Both the position numbers and the translations under genes were made by a program. This document shows, in pieces, positions 51,771 to 58,982 of a stretch of DNA of 64,000 bases. The stretch's first letter is position 1. The number at the start of each line of letters is the position of its first letter. The stretch comes from Euzebya rosea (GTDB lineage Bacteria > Actinomycetota > Nitriliruptoria > Euzebyales > Euzebyaceae), in NCBI RefSeq assembly GCF_003073135.1, contig NZ_PGDQ01000014.1, forward strand, positions 1 through 64,000. Reading direction: 5' to 3'. The notes below the pieces were generated by a model. It was not told the DNA's origin. It saw nothing but the letters and a program-made list of their open reading frames with translations, and made no database searches.

Positions 51771-53975
51771 TCAGCGCAGGTCGAACCGGTCGTTCTCCAT
51801 GACCTTGACCCAGCCGCGGACGAAGGCCTCGAGCATGAGCTCGTCGCCACCGGCGGCGGCGTACTCCTCGGCAAGGGCACGCAGCTGGCTGTTGGCACCG
51901 AAGACGAGGTCCACGCGGGTGGCCTTCCACTTCGGCTCGCCGGTCTCGCGGTCGACGCCCTCGAAGACGTCCTCGGCCTCGCCGATGGAGTGCCACTTGG
52001 TCCCCATGTCGACCAGGTTCACGAAGAAGTCGTTGGTCAGCTGGCCCGGACGGTCGGTGAGGACGCCGTAGCCCTCGTCGCCCACGTTCGCGCCGAGGAC
52101 GCGCATGCCGCCGACCAGGGCGGTCATCTCGGGGGCGGTCAGGTTCAGCATGAACGCCTTGTCGATCAGCAGGTGCTCGCTGGGGATGCCGCCCTGCTTC
52201 TGCTGGTAGTTGCGGAAGCCGTCGGCCTTCGGCTCGAGCCACTGGAAGGACTCGATGTCGGTGGACTCCTGGTCGGCGTCGGTGCGACCGGGCGTGAACG
52301 GCACGGTGAAGTCGTGGCCTGCAGCCCTGGCTGCGGCCTCGACGGCCGCGCTGCCACCGAGGACGATCAGGTCGGCGAGGGAGACCTGCGGGCCACCCTT
52401 GGCGTTGAAGGCCTGCTGGATCTCCTCCAGCTTCGCGATGACGGCGTTCACGCCGGAGGCCACGTTGGCGTCCCAGCCGGCCATCGGCTCCAGGCGGATA
52501 CGGGCACCGTTGGCCCCACCGCGGAAGTCGGTCGTGCGGTAGGTCGACGCCGACGCCCAGGCCGTCTTCACCAGCTGCGCCGTGGTCAGTCCGCTGTCGA
52601 GGATGGTGGACTTCAGCTCCGCGATCTCGGCGTCACCGATCATCGGCCCCTCGTGGGCGGGGACGTTGTCCTGCCAGACGAAGGTCGTCTCGGGCACCTG
52701 CGGGCCCTTGTAGCGGATGGCCGGGCCCATGTCGCGGTGGAGCAGCTTGAACCAGGCCTTGGCGAATGCGGTGGCAAGCTGGTCGGGGTTCTCGCGGAAG
52801 CGGGTGGCGATCTCCAGGTACGCGGGGTCGGCCAGCATCGCCATGTCGGCGGTGGACATGACCGGCTTGTTCTCGCGGCCCTCGACGTGGGCGTCGGGGA
52901 CCATGAAGCCCTCGCGCACCGACTTCGGCTCCCACTGCTTGGCGCCAGCAGGGGACTCCACGAGCTCCCACTCGTGGCTGAAGAGGGTCTCGAGGTAGCT
53001 GTTGTCCCACTTGATGGGTGTGGGGGTCCAGGCACCCTCGAGGCCGGAGGTCAGCGTGTACTCGCCGAACCCGGTCTCGTGGGAGTTGGCCCAGCCGAAG
53101 CCCTGGTCGGCAAGTCCGCCGGCCTCCGGCTCGGGGCCGTGGAAGTCGGGGCTCACCGCACCGTGCATCTTGCCGAAGGTGTGGCCACCGACGACCAGGG
53201 CGACGGTCTCCTCGTCGTTCATGGCCATGCGGCCGAACGTCTCACGGATGTCCTGCGCGGACTTCGCTGCGTCCGGCAGCCCGTTGGGACCCTCGGGGTT
53301 GACGTAGATCAGGCCCATCTGGACCGCGGCCAGCGGGTTGTCGAGCAGGCGGTTGCCATCCTCGAAGCTGCCGGTGTAGCGGTCGTCCTTGGCCGAGAGC
53401 CACTCGTTCTCGGGACCCCAGTAGATGTCGTCCTCGGGCGCCCAGATGTCCTCGCGCCCGAAGGCGAAGCCCGCGGTGCGGAAGCCCATGGTCTCCAGGG
53501 CCCGGTTGCCGGCGAAGACGAACAGGTCGGCCCACGAGATGGCCTTGCCGTACTTCTGCTTGATCGGCAGCAGCAGGCGGCGGGCCTTGTCGAGGTTGCC
53601 GTTGTCGGGCCAGGAGTTGAGGGGGGCGTAGCGCTGCGCGCCGGTGCCGCCGCCACCACGACCGTCGGAGACACGGTAGGTCCCGGCTGCGTGCCATGAC
53701 ATGCGGATGAAGAAGGGACCGTAGTGGCCCCAGTCGGCGGGCCACCACGACTTGGAGTCCGTCATCAGCGCGTCGACGTCCCTGGTGAGCTCGTCGATGT
53801 CGACGTTCTCCAGGTTCGCGCGGTAGTCGAAGTCGACGCCGAGGGGCGTGGAGTCCGGGTGGTGCTGGTGGAGGATGCGCAGGTTCAGCGCGTTGGGCCA
53901 CCACTTCTCGTTGGACTGGAACTCACCGGAGGTGAGCGAGCCCCACTCGGGGCTGTTCTTCTTGCTGTCCGTCAT
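51771..53975 (-). CDS. katG: Catalase-peroxidase
   Basis: ATG 53975 with GGAG upstream; 734 residues. The active site is complete: Arg91, Trp94 and His95 in [11 protein letters not shown], and proximal His265 in VVGGHTFGK. The cross-linked adduct residues Tyr224 ([12 protein letters not shown]) and Met250 (RMAMNDEE) are present together with Trp94, which the catalase activity needs. The N- and C-terminal peroxidase halves are both present. The enzyme destroys hydrogen peroxide and acts as a broad peroxidase. It follows furA by 53 bases on the same strand, the usual mycobacterial-type arrangement. Confidence 0.97.
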   Translation of the reverse strand: MTDSKKNSPEWGSLTSGEFQSNEKWWPNALNLRILHQHHPDSTPLGVDFDYRANLENVDIDELTRDVDALMTDSKSWWPADWGHYGPFFIRMSWHAAGTYRVSDGRGGGGTGAQRYAPLNSWPDNGNLDKARRLLLPIKQKYGKAISWADLFVFAGNRALETMGFRTAGFAFGREDIWAPEDDIYWGPENEWLSAKDDRYTGSFEDGNRLLDNPLAAVQMGLIYVNPEGPNGLPDAAKSAQDIRETFGRMAMNDEETVALVVGGHTFGKMHGAVSPDFHGPEPEAGGLADQGFGWANSHETGFGEYTLTSGLEGAWTPTPIKWDNSYLETLFSHEWELVESPAGAKQWEPKSVREGFMVPDAHVEGRENKPVMSTADMAMLADPAYLEIATRFRENPDQLATAFAKAWFKLLHRDMGPAIRYKGPQVPETTFVWQDNVPAHEGPMIGDAEIAELKSTILDSGLTTAQLVKTAWASASTYRTTDFRGGANGARIRLEPMAGWDANVASGVNAVIAKLEEIQQAFNAKGGPQVSLADLIVLGGSAAVEAAARAAGHDFTVPFTPGRTDADQESTDIESFQWLEPKADGFRNYQQKQGGIPSEHLLIDKAFMLNLTAPEMTALVGGMRVLGANVGDEGYGVLTDRPGQLTNDFFVNLVDMGTKWHSIGEAEDVFEGVDRETGEPKWKATRVDLVFGANSQLRALAEEYAAAGGDELMLEAFVRGWVKVMENDRFDLR

Positions 53976-54028
53976 GACGTCTCCGTTGTGTTGCGGTGTC
54001 TCGTTGTCTGCAAGGGGTTGCGAACGGC

Positions 54029-54451
54029 TCAGCTCGCCGCGTCTCGACAGTCGCCACAGATCCCCCAGTAGACGACCTCGGCTTCGTCGAGCACGAAGCC
54101 GTTGTCGTCGTCGGGAGTCAGGCAGGGGGCCTCGCCGGCCGCGCAGTCGACGTCGACCACGCGGTCGCAGCGGCGACACACGAGGTGGTGGTGGTTGTCC
54201 CCGACGCGGCCCTCGTACCGTGTGGCGGACCCGGCCGGCTGGATGCGGCGGATCATGCCGTTGTCGACGAGCACCGAGAGGGTGTCGTACACCGACTGGC
54301 GAGAGATGCTCCCGATCTCGTCCCGCACGGCCTCTGCCACCCCGTGGGCGGTGATGTGCGGGCGGGAGTCGACCGCTCGGAGCACCGCCAGGCGTTGGGC
54401 AGTGACCTGGAGTCCATGCGTCCGGAGGGACGCGGTCGGGTCGCTGAGCAC
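54029..54451 (-). CDS. furA: Fur-family peroxide/iron regulator
   Basis: GTG 54451 is chosen: a longer frame to ATG 54541 would run through the promoter, and the GTG lies right at the expected transcription start. The 140-residue protein has the Fur winged helix ([39 protein letters not shown]), a metal-sensing HHH at 87-89, and two zinc cysteine pairs (Cys92/95 and Cys132/135). FurA represses itself and katG and is lifted by peroxide in mycobacteria and streptomycetes. The operator at 54466 suits this. Confidence 0.9.
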   Translation of the reverse strand: MLSDPTASLRTHGLQVTAQRLAVLRAVDSRPHITAHGVAEAVRDEIGSISRQSVYDTLSVLVDNGMIRRIQPAGSATRYEGRVGDNHHHLVCRRCDRVVDVDCAAGEAPCLTPDDDNGFVLDEAEVVYWGICGDCRDAAS

Positions 54452-54458
54452 GGGCCAC

Positions 54459-54487
54459 AGTCTGCGTCCAAACTTGGACAGTGTCAA
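54459..54487 (-). promoter_or_regulatory. furA-katG promoter with palindromic operator
   Basis: On the minus strand a consensus TTGACA (54482-54487) is followed, 17 bases on, by CAGACT (54459-54464). A perfect inverted repeat, GTCCAA-ac-TTGGAC (54466-54479), fills the spacer. The predicted start of transcription is at or next to the GTG at 54451, so furA is probably leaderless, as reported for mycobacterial furA. Confidence 0.65.
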
Positions 54488-54513
54488 GAGTTCATCGACG
54501 GCCGAACGGACGA

Positions 54514-54539
54514 GGGGTGACCCCGTTCGGGGCCACCCC
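54514..54539 (-). terminator. Terminator of the DsrE operon
   Basis: GGGGTG-a-CCCC, loop GTTC, GGGG-c-CACCCC: a strong stem with one mismatch, 30 bases after the DsrE-like stop on the minus strand and just before the furA promoter. Confidence 0.7.
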
Positions 54540-54568
54540 ATCGGATGTGCTGGACTGATCGGCTGCCG

Positions 54569-55075
54569 TCAGATGAACAGCGTCTGAGCGCCTTCGGAGA
54601 TCTCCATGAAGTCCGAGGCGCTGATGATGCCCTCGACCCGGTCGTACAGGTCGTCCTCGGTGAGGTGCATCATGTCCGCCGACATGCGGCAGGCCCACAG
54701 GTGGCCGCCGGCGTCGGTGATCAGCTCCATGAACTCCGGCACAGTCGGCAGGTCGAGGCCCTCGATCTGCTTCTTCATCATGTGGGTCGCGAAGGCCTGC
54801 ATGCCGGGCAGGCCCATGATGGCGGTCGGCATGTGGGTGGCCGGGTTGCCGACCGGGTTGAAGGCCAGGTGTCCCATGGTCTTGGTGTTGATCATGTCGA
54901 ACCCCCAGAACGTGAAGAACAGGTGGGTCTCGATGCCCTCGCCAAGCGCGGCGTTGGCCAGCACCAGGCCCGGGTAGGCCATGTCCAGGGAACCCTTGGA
55001 GCAGATGATCACGAGCTTGCGACCCTCCTGCTCGACGTCGTCGAAGGACGGGACGGGGAGAACGCTGGTTGTCAC
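54569..55075 (-). CDS. DsrE/DsrF-like sulfur-relay protein
   Basis: GTG 55075 is chosen (GGAG eight bases upstream); GTG 55084 touches the ribosome site. The 168-residue protein has the DsrE2 pattern: KLVIICSKGSLDMAYPGLVLANAAL with a conserved Cys, THLFFTFWGFDMI, and GGHLWACRMSADMM with a second Cys. Such proteins carry persulfide sulfur between sulfur enzymes. Coupled to a TusE/DsrC-like protein and a sulfide:quinone-type oxidoreductase, it is probably the acceptor of sulfane sulfur. Fold and neighbours make this a good call; the exact partner is inferred. Confidence 0.82.
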   Translation of the reverse strand: MTTSVLPVPSFDDVEQEGRKLVIICSKGSLDMAYPGLVLANAALGEGIETHLFFTFWGFDMINTKTMGHLAFNPVGNPATHMPTAIMGLPGMQAFATHMMKKQIEGLDLPTVPEFMELITDAGGHLWACRMSADMMHLTEDDLYDRVEGIISASDFMEISEGAQTLFI

Positions 55076-55087
55076 GGTGCTCACTCC

Positions 55088-55402
55088 TCAGACGCAGCCG
55101 ACTGGCTTGGGGACACCGGCGATGTAGGACATCTTCTTGGCCGGCTTCTTGGGGAACAGGGTGAAGAGCTGCTTGGTCGGCACGCCGCCGACGTTGGTGA
55201 CGCGGCGCAGCGTGGGACTCTCGCCCTCGGCTTCGTAGTCCTGCCGGACGAACCGCAGGACATCCCAGTGGGCGTCGGTCAGCTCGATGCCGATGTTGGC
55301 GGCCAGCGCGCGAGCGACGTCCTCGGTCCATTCGGTGTGGTCGGTCATGAAACCCTCGTCGTTGACGTGGATCTCGCGGCCGACGATCGTTGCGGTGCTC
55401 AC
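55088..55402 (-). CDS. tusE: TusE/DsrC-family sulfur carrier
   Basis: GTG 55402 overlaps the oxidoreductase stop (GTGA). The 104-residue protein has the DsrC/TusE pattern: FMTDHTEWTEDVARALAAN, LTDAHWDVLRFVRQDYEAEG, and PTLRRVTNVGGVPTKQLFTLFP. The C-terminal arm ends GVPKPVGCV with the invariant penultimate Cys. The second cysteine of true DsrC, about ten residues earlier, is missing, so it is TusE-like rather than a dissimilatory-sulfite-reductase partner. It should carry sulfur as a persulfide. Second gene of the minus-strand sulfur operon. Confidence 0.85.
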   Translation of the reverse strand: MSTATIVGREIHVNDEGFMTDHTEWTEDVARALAANIGIELTDAHWDVLRFVRQDYEAEGESPTLRRVTNVGGVPTKQLFTLFPKKPAKKMSYIAGVPKPVGCV

Positions 55403-56688
55403 GGGGTGCGCTCCTTCTGGGGCTGGGCGAACGGCTCGCCGGTGGTCTGGGGTGTCTCGGGGGCGGCGACCTTGCCGCGCATCGACATGAGCGCCGGCAC
55501 GGGGAGGCGGCGACCGGGCAGCAGCACGTGCCAGTAGATCCATCGGAAGGCCAGCTTCCCGATGTGGTTCAGGCGGCTCTCCTTCAGCAGGGCGAAGGGG
55601 CCGACGCCGGCCAGGGGGTAGGTGCCGGGCAGGGGCTGGGTGTCGTAGTTGAAGTCGATCAGCAGGCCCTTGCGGTCACCGGACTCCACGAAGCAGTTGG
55701 CGTGCCCGTCGAAGGACTTCGCCATCGGTCGACCCGCGATGTGGTCCAGGAAGTTCTCGGTGAAGATCTCCGCGGCGAAGTGTGCGACCGACCCGGCCTT
55801 GGAGGCGGGGATGTTGGAGGCGTCGCCGAGCGCGAAGATGTTGTCGTGCCCGACGGCCTGCAGGGTGTGCTTGTCGACCTTGACGAAGCGCAGCTCGTCA
55901 CCCAGGCCGCTCCTGCTCACGAACGCCGCGCCCATGTGCAGCGGCACCGTGACCAGGAGGTCGAAGGGGATCTCGCGCTCGTCGTAGGAGACCAGCGCCT
56001 TAGTGTCGGTGTCGATCCGCTCGACCATGAAGTCGGTCTCGAGGTCGATGTGGCGTTCGCCCAGCATGTCGCCGAGATGGGTGGAGGCGACCGGCTTGGT
56101 GAACGCGCCGTCGAGGGGGGTGACGTAGGTGATGTCGACCGCGTCGCGGATACCACGCTTGGTGAAGTGGTCATCGGCGAGGAAGGCGAACTCCAGGGGG
56201 GCCACCGGGCACTTGATCGGCATCTCGGTGATGTGGACGACGAGTCGTCCGCCGGTGAAGGCCTTCAGGGCATCACGCAGGGCTGTCGCACCCTCGAGGG
56301 AGTAGAAGTCGAAGATCGACCGCTGCCACTCCTCCTCCATCATCCCGGGGGTCTCCTCGGGGTGGATGCCCGCACCGGTGGCGATGACCAGCTGGTCGTA
56401 GGGCAGCGTCTCGCCGCCCCGCATCTCCACGACGGAGCGTTCGGTGTCGACGCGGTCGACGGTGCCGAACCGCAGGTCGATGCCGTCGCCGATGAACCGC
56501 GAGCGGCGGCGCACGATCTGCGTCGGCGTGTACGTGCCGAAGGGCAGCAGGAGGTAGCCGGGCTGGTAGTGGTGCGTGTCGTCCTGGTCGACGATCGTGA
56601 TGGTCCAGTCGGCCGGGAGCTGCTGGCGCAGCTTGTTGGCCACCATCGTGCCGGCCGTGCCCGCACCGAGTACGAGGAGCTTGCCCAT
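55399..56688 (-). CDS. sqr: Sulfide:quinone oxidoreductase-type flavoprotein
   Basis: ATG 56688 with AAGGGA upstream; 429 residues. A two-dinucleotide-fold flavoprotein: LLVLGAGTAGTMVANKL (FAD), VIATGAGIHPEETPG, and DNIFALGDASNIPASKAGS. Cys160 (EMPIKCPVAP) and Cys332 (GHANCFVES) match the redox-active pair that holds sulfur in sulfide:quinone oxidoreductases; the third cysteine of type I enzymes is not seen. A C-terminal amphipathic stretch (LAFRWIYWHVLLPGR) is the usual membrane-anchoring helix. It should oxidise sulfide and pass electrons to quinone, handing sulfur to the two carriers encoded next. Confidence 0.85.
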   Translation of the reverse strand: MGKLLVLGAGTAGTMVANKLRQQLPADWTITIVDQDDTHHYQPGYLLLPFGTYTPTQIVRRRSRFIGDGIDLRFGTVDRVDTERSVVEMRGGETLPYDQLVIATGAGIHPEETPGMMEEEWQRSIFDFYSLEGATALRDALKAFTGGRLVVHITEMPIKCPVAPLEFAFLADDHFTKRGIRDAVDITYVTPLDGAFTKPVASTHLGDMLGERHIDLETDFMVERIDTDTKALVSYDEREIPFDLLVTVPLHMGAAFVSRSGLGDELRFVKVDKHTLQAVGHDNIFALGDASNIPASKAGSVAHFAAEIFTENFLDHIAGRPMAKSFDGHANCFVESGDRKGLLIDFNYDTQPLPGTYPLAGVGPFALLKESRLNHIGKLAFRWIYWHVLLPGRRLPVPALMSMRGKVAAPETPQTTGEPFAQPQKERTP

Positions 56689-56761
56689 CGCCGTGTCCCT
56701 TCGGAGGTCGAACCGAGGACGACCGTAGGTCTCGATGGGCATGGCCGGACGTGCCGGAGGT

Positions 56762-56790
56762 CCCGGGACCGTCCCGTCGAAGGTCCCGGG
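56762..56790 (-). terminator. Hairpin between the ferredoxin and oxidoreductase genes
   Basis: CCCGGGACC/GGTCCCGGG (9-base perfect stem, 11-base loop) lies 36 bases after the ferredoxin stop on the minus strand. It may end the ferredoxin transcript or act as an attenuator. The rest of 56689-56825 has no gene. Confidence 0.5.
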
Positions 56791-56825
56791 CTTGTCGGCC
56801 ACCCACGGGCCCACACCCTGTGGGG

Positions 56826-57194
56826 CTACTCCGGCGTCAGCGGGTTGGTGAGGAAGGCGGCGTCGTCGACCTGGTGTCCACCGACGAGGTGGTCGGCGAC
56901 GATGCGCTCGGCCAGGGCTTCGTCGACACCGGCGTACCAGGTCCCCTCCGGGTACACGACGACCGTCGCGCCGTCGCCCCGGCAGATCGACAGGCACTTG
57001 GTCTCCACGACCCCGACGCGGTCGCGGGCCCCGGCGAGGGCGACCCCATGCGACAGTGCCCTGGCGACGGTGCCGTCCGGCGAGCAGTCCGCCGCGGTGC
57101 ACACCAGCACGTGGCGCTGCATCGTGTCGACCTTCGCCTTCCTGGCGCGGGCCGCGAGGTCGTCGGCATCGTCGGGCGGCGGATCGCTGGGCAT
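56826..57194 (-). CDS. Thioredoxin-like 2Fe-2S ferredoxin
   Basis: ATG 57194; 122 residues. The four cluster cysteines are in the order HVLVCTAADCSPDG and VVETKCLSICRGDG, which is the spacing of the thioredoxin-fold 2Fe-2S proteins related to the NuoE C-terminal domain. VVVYPEGTWYAGVDEALAERIVADHLVGG is the usual end. It could accept electrons in the sulfur pathway. It lies divergent from the ArsR-type gene across a large palindromic operator. Confidence 0.85.
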   Translation of the reverse strand: MPSDPPPDDADDLAARARKAKVDTMQRHVLVCTAADCSPDGTVARALSHGVALAGARDRVGVVETKCLSICRGDGATVVVYPEGTWYAGVDEALAERIVADHLVGGHQVDDAAFLTNPLTPE

Positions 57195-57232
57195 GGCGGC
57201 CGAGTCTAGGACGGGCCTCGCACCTCCTCGAA

Positions 57233-57274
57233 GGCAAGTCAGAACTTGCATGCAAGTTCGTACTTGCCTATTGT
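57233..57274. promoter_or_regulatory. Nested 36-base palindrome with the ArsR-gene promoter
   Basis: A perfect 18-base inner palindrome (GAACTTGCA followed by TGCAAGTTC, 57242-57259) is flanked by GGCAAGT and ACTTGCC arms (57233-57239 and 57262-57268). The whole is symmetric except for a 2-base step on each side. On the plus strand TTGCAT (57246-57251) and TATTGT (57269-57274) are 17 bases apart, so transcription would start at the ATG of the ArsR gene (57282). A dimeric ArsR-type protein could bind two turns of the repeat and control both directions. Confidence 0.75.
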
Positions 57275-57281
57275 GCAGCAG

Positions 57282-57566
57282 ATGGACGACGTCTTCGACG
57301 CACTCGGCGCACCGGCACGGAGGACGATCCTCGACGTGCTGGCCGTTCGCGACGAGCAGACGCTGTTCGAGATCTGCGGCCGTCTCGCTGCTGACCACGG
57401 CATCGAGCTGACCCGCCAGGCCATCTCCCAGCACCTTGCCGTCCTGGAGGAGGCCGGGTTGGTCCGCTCCCGCAGGGAGGGTCGATACAAGTTCCACGCC
57501 ATCGAGCCGGCACCCCTCCGCCGCGCCATGTCCCGATGGCTAGGCGCCGAAGGAGTCCCCGAATGA
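57282..57566 (+). CDS. ArsR-family transcriptional regulator
   Basis: ATG 57282 is chosen because the predicted promoter places the transcript start there; TTG 57246 lies inside the operator. The 94-residue protein is a plain winged helix: VFDALGAPARRTILDVLA, ELTRQAISQHLAVLEEAGLVRSRREGRYKFHAIE. I see no metal-binding cysteine pair, so it may sense an organic or redox signal or need a partner. It overlaps the VOC gene by four bases (ATGA). It is the likely binder of the 36-base palindrome, by position. Confidence 0.88.
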   Translation: MDDVFDALGAPARRTILDVLAVRDEQTLFEICGRLAADHGIELTRQAISQHLAVLEEAGLVRSRREGRYKFHAIEPAPLRRAMSRWLGAEGVPE

Positions 57567-57952
57567 CCATCCGCATCCACCTGACGAGCGTTTTCGTCGA
57601 CGATCAGGAGAAGGCCCTGCGCTTCTACACCGACGTCCTGGGGTTCGAGCCGCGCACGGACATCCCGCTGGGCAACGGCGACCGCTGGCTGACCGTCGGA
57701 GCCCCGGGGCAGGAAGGCGTCGAGCTTCTGCTCGAGCCGGCCTCCCACCCTGCGGTGGGGCCCTACCGGGACGGCGTGACCGGCGACGGCATCCCGCTGG
57801 CCTCCTTCGCCGTGGACGACGTCGCGGCCGAGCACGAACGGCTCGTCAGTGCTGGCGTCACCTTCACCCAACCCCCGACCACCATGGGCCCGGTGGTCAC
57901 CGCGGTCCTGGACGACACCTGCGGCAACCTGATCCAGCTGAGCAGCATGTGA
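57563..57952 (+). CDS. VOC/glyoxalase-fold protein
   Basis: ATG 57563 overlaps the ArsR stop with AAGGAG upstream. The 129-residue protein has the paired beta-alpha-beta-beta-beta units of the vicinal-oxygen-chelate family: VFVDDQEKALRFYTDVLGF and FAVDDVAAEHERLVSAGVTF, with a final DTCGNLIQL. Such pairs of an ArsR regulator and a VOC enzyme are common in actinobacteria and often deal with reactive carbonyls, fosfomycin-like or bleomycin-like compounds. Substrate unknown. Confidence 0.87.
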   Translation: MTIRIHLTSVFVDDQEKALRFYTDVLGFEPRTDIPLGNGDRWLTVGAPGQEGVELLLEPASHPAVGPYRDGVTGDGIPLASFAVDDVAAEHERLVSAGVTFTQPPTTMGPVVTAVLDDTCGNLIQLSSM

Positions 57953-57958
57953 CGTGGT

Positions 57959-57985
57959 CGGGCAGGCCTGATCGAGGCCTGCCCG
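57959..57985. terminator. Bidirectional terminator hairpin
   Basis: CGGGCAGGCCT and AGGCCTGCCCG form a perfect 11-base stem around a 5-base loop. It lies between the convergent VOC and flagellin genes and can stop both. Confidence 0.8.
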
Positions 57986-58000
57986 GGCCTACCCGTTGGC

Positions 58001-58861
58001 CTATCCGAGGAGCGAGAGCACGCCCTGCGGGACGGCGTTGGCCTGCGACAGCATGGCGGTGCCGGCCTGGGACAGGATCTGGTTGCGGGTGAAGCTCGTC
58101 ATCTCCGCGGCCATGTCGACGTCCCTGATGCGGGACTCCGACGCCGACAGGTTCTCGCTGGCCACCTGCAGGTTGTTGAGCGTGTGCTCCAGCCGGTTCT
58201 GGGTGGCACCGAACGTGGCCCGCTGCGCCGAGACCTGCGCGATGGCCGCATCGACGATCGCGATCGCATCGCTCGCAGCGGTCGCGGAGGAGTCGAAGTC
58301 GGCGACTCCGCCGGACTTGAGGTCGGAGATCAGCTCGTTGGCGCCGATCCCGAGGAAGTTGACGTCCATGAACGTGGAGACGGACACGCTGAGCGTCTCG
58401 CCGCCGTTTGCGCCGACCTGAAAGGTGAACGTCCCCGCGTCGAGGACGTCGGCGCCGTTGAACTTCGTGGTGGCGTTGATCTGCTGGATCGCGTCGTGCA
58501 GCTGGTCGACCTCGGCCTGGGCAGCCGCCACCGAGGCTCCGCCCGACCCGCCGTTGGCACCGGTGTTGCTTGCCTGCACCGCGAGGTCGCGCATGCGCTG
58601 GAGCATGCCGTGCATCTCGTTGAGCGCCCCTTCGGCGGTCTGCACGAGGGAGATGCCGTCCTGGATGTTGCGGCTTGCGACCGCGAGGCCCCCGACCTGG
58701 CTGCGCAGGGACTCGCTGATCACCAACCCCGCGGCGTCGTCGCCGGCCCGGTTGATCCGCAGCCCCGACGACAGCTTCTCGAGGTTCTTCCCCAACGAGT
58801 TCTGTGTTCGTGAAAGGTTCCTGTGTGCGTTGGCGCTCATCACGTTGTTGTTGATGCGCAT
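58001..58861 (-). CDS. fliC: Flagellin
   Basis: ATG 58861 with GAGGAGGCGGGA upstream; 286 residues. The N-terminal D0/D1 helices (MRINNNVMSANAHRNLSRTQ, LEKLSSGLRINRAGDDAAGL) and C-terminal partner helices (RLEHTLNNLQVASENL, MAAEMTSFTRNQILSQAG) are complete. The middle is short, with one small hypervariable stretch (about 125-205) in place of D2/D3. It polymerises into the filament. No other flagellar gene is in the window, and the flagellin is followed only by a terminator, so it is an orphan copy. Confidence 0.95.
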   Translation of the reverse strand: MRINNNVMSANAHRNLSRTQNSLGKNLEKLSSGLRINRAGDDAAGLVISESLRSQVGGLAVASRNIQDGISLVQTAEGALNEMHGMLQRMRDLAVQASNTGANGGSGGASVAAAQAEVDQLHDAIQQINATTKFNGADVLDAGTFTFQVGANGGETLSVSVSTFMDVNFLGIGANELISDLKSGGVADFDSSATAASDAIAIVDAAIAQVSAQRATFGATQNRLEHTLNNLQVASENLSASESRIRDVDMAAEMTSFTRNQILSQAGTAMLSQANAVPQGVLSLLG

Positions 58862-58888
58862 TCCCGCCTCCTCCGTGAGTGGGTTCGC

Positions 58889-58908
58889 ACCACCCGTCCT
58901 TGGGTGGT
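58889..58908 (-). promoter_or_regulatory. Leader hairpin upstream of flagellin
   Basis: On the minus strand ACCACCC, loop AAGGAC, GGGTGGT form a 7-base stem ending 27 bases before the ATG. A direct repeat GGTTCGCAC (58882-58890 and 58906-58914) flanks it. The GGA in the loop and the GGA-rich ribosome site resemble the two-site CsrA arrangement in flagellin leaders; binding is inference. Confidence 0.4.
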
Positions 58909-58982
58909 TCGCACATCTCTGATCGGACGGCTGGCCCCCGAGCTGAGCTGCTGGGAGGTGGACCGCCGGGCCGGGCTCGGCT

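Noticed and set aside
51732-53699. A 655-codon plus-strand open frame opposite katG
   Set aside because: katG is unmistakable on the minus strand; the opposite frame is a codon-bias shadow rich in valine, glycine and leucine.
54452-54541. ATG 54541 as start of furA
   Set aside because: The extra 30 codons would cover the promoter, operator and terminator of the upstream operon; Fur proteins normally start near the chosen GTG.
56759-56770. The 12-base palindrome GGTCCCGGGACC as a separate operator
   Set aside because: It is better explained as part of the larger hairpin with the second GGTCCCGGG copy at 56782-56790.
57246-57281. TTG 57246 as start of the ArsR gene
   Set aside because: It lies inside the palindromic operator and the -35 box; the promoter predicts transcription starting at the ATG 57282.
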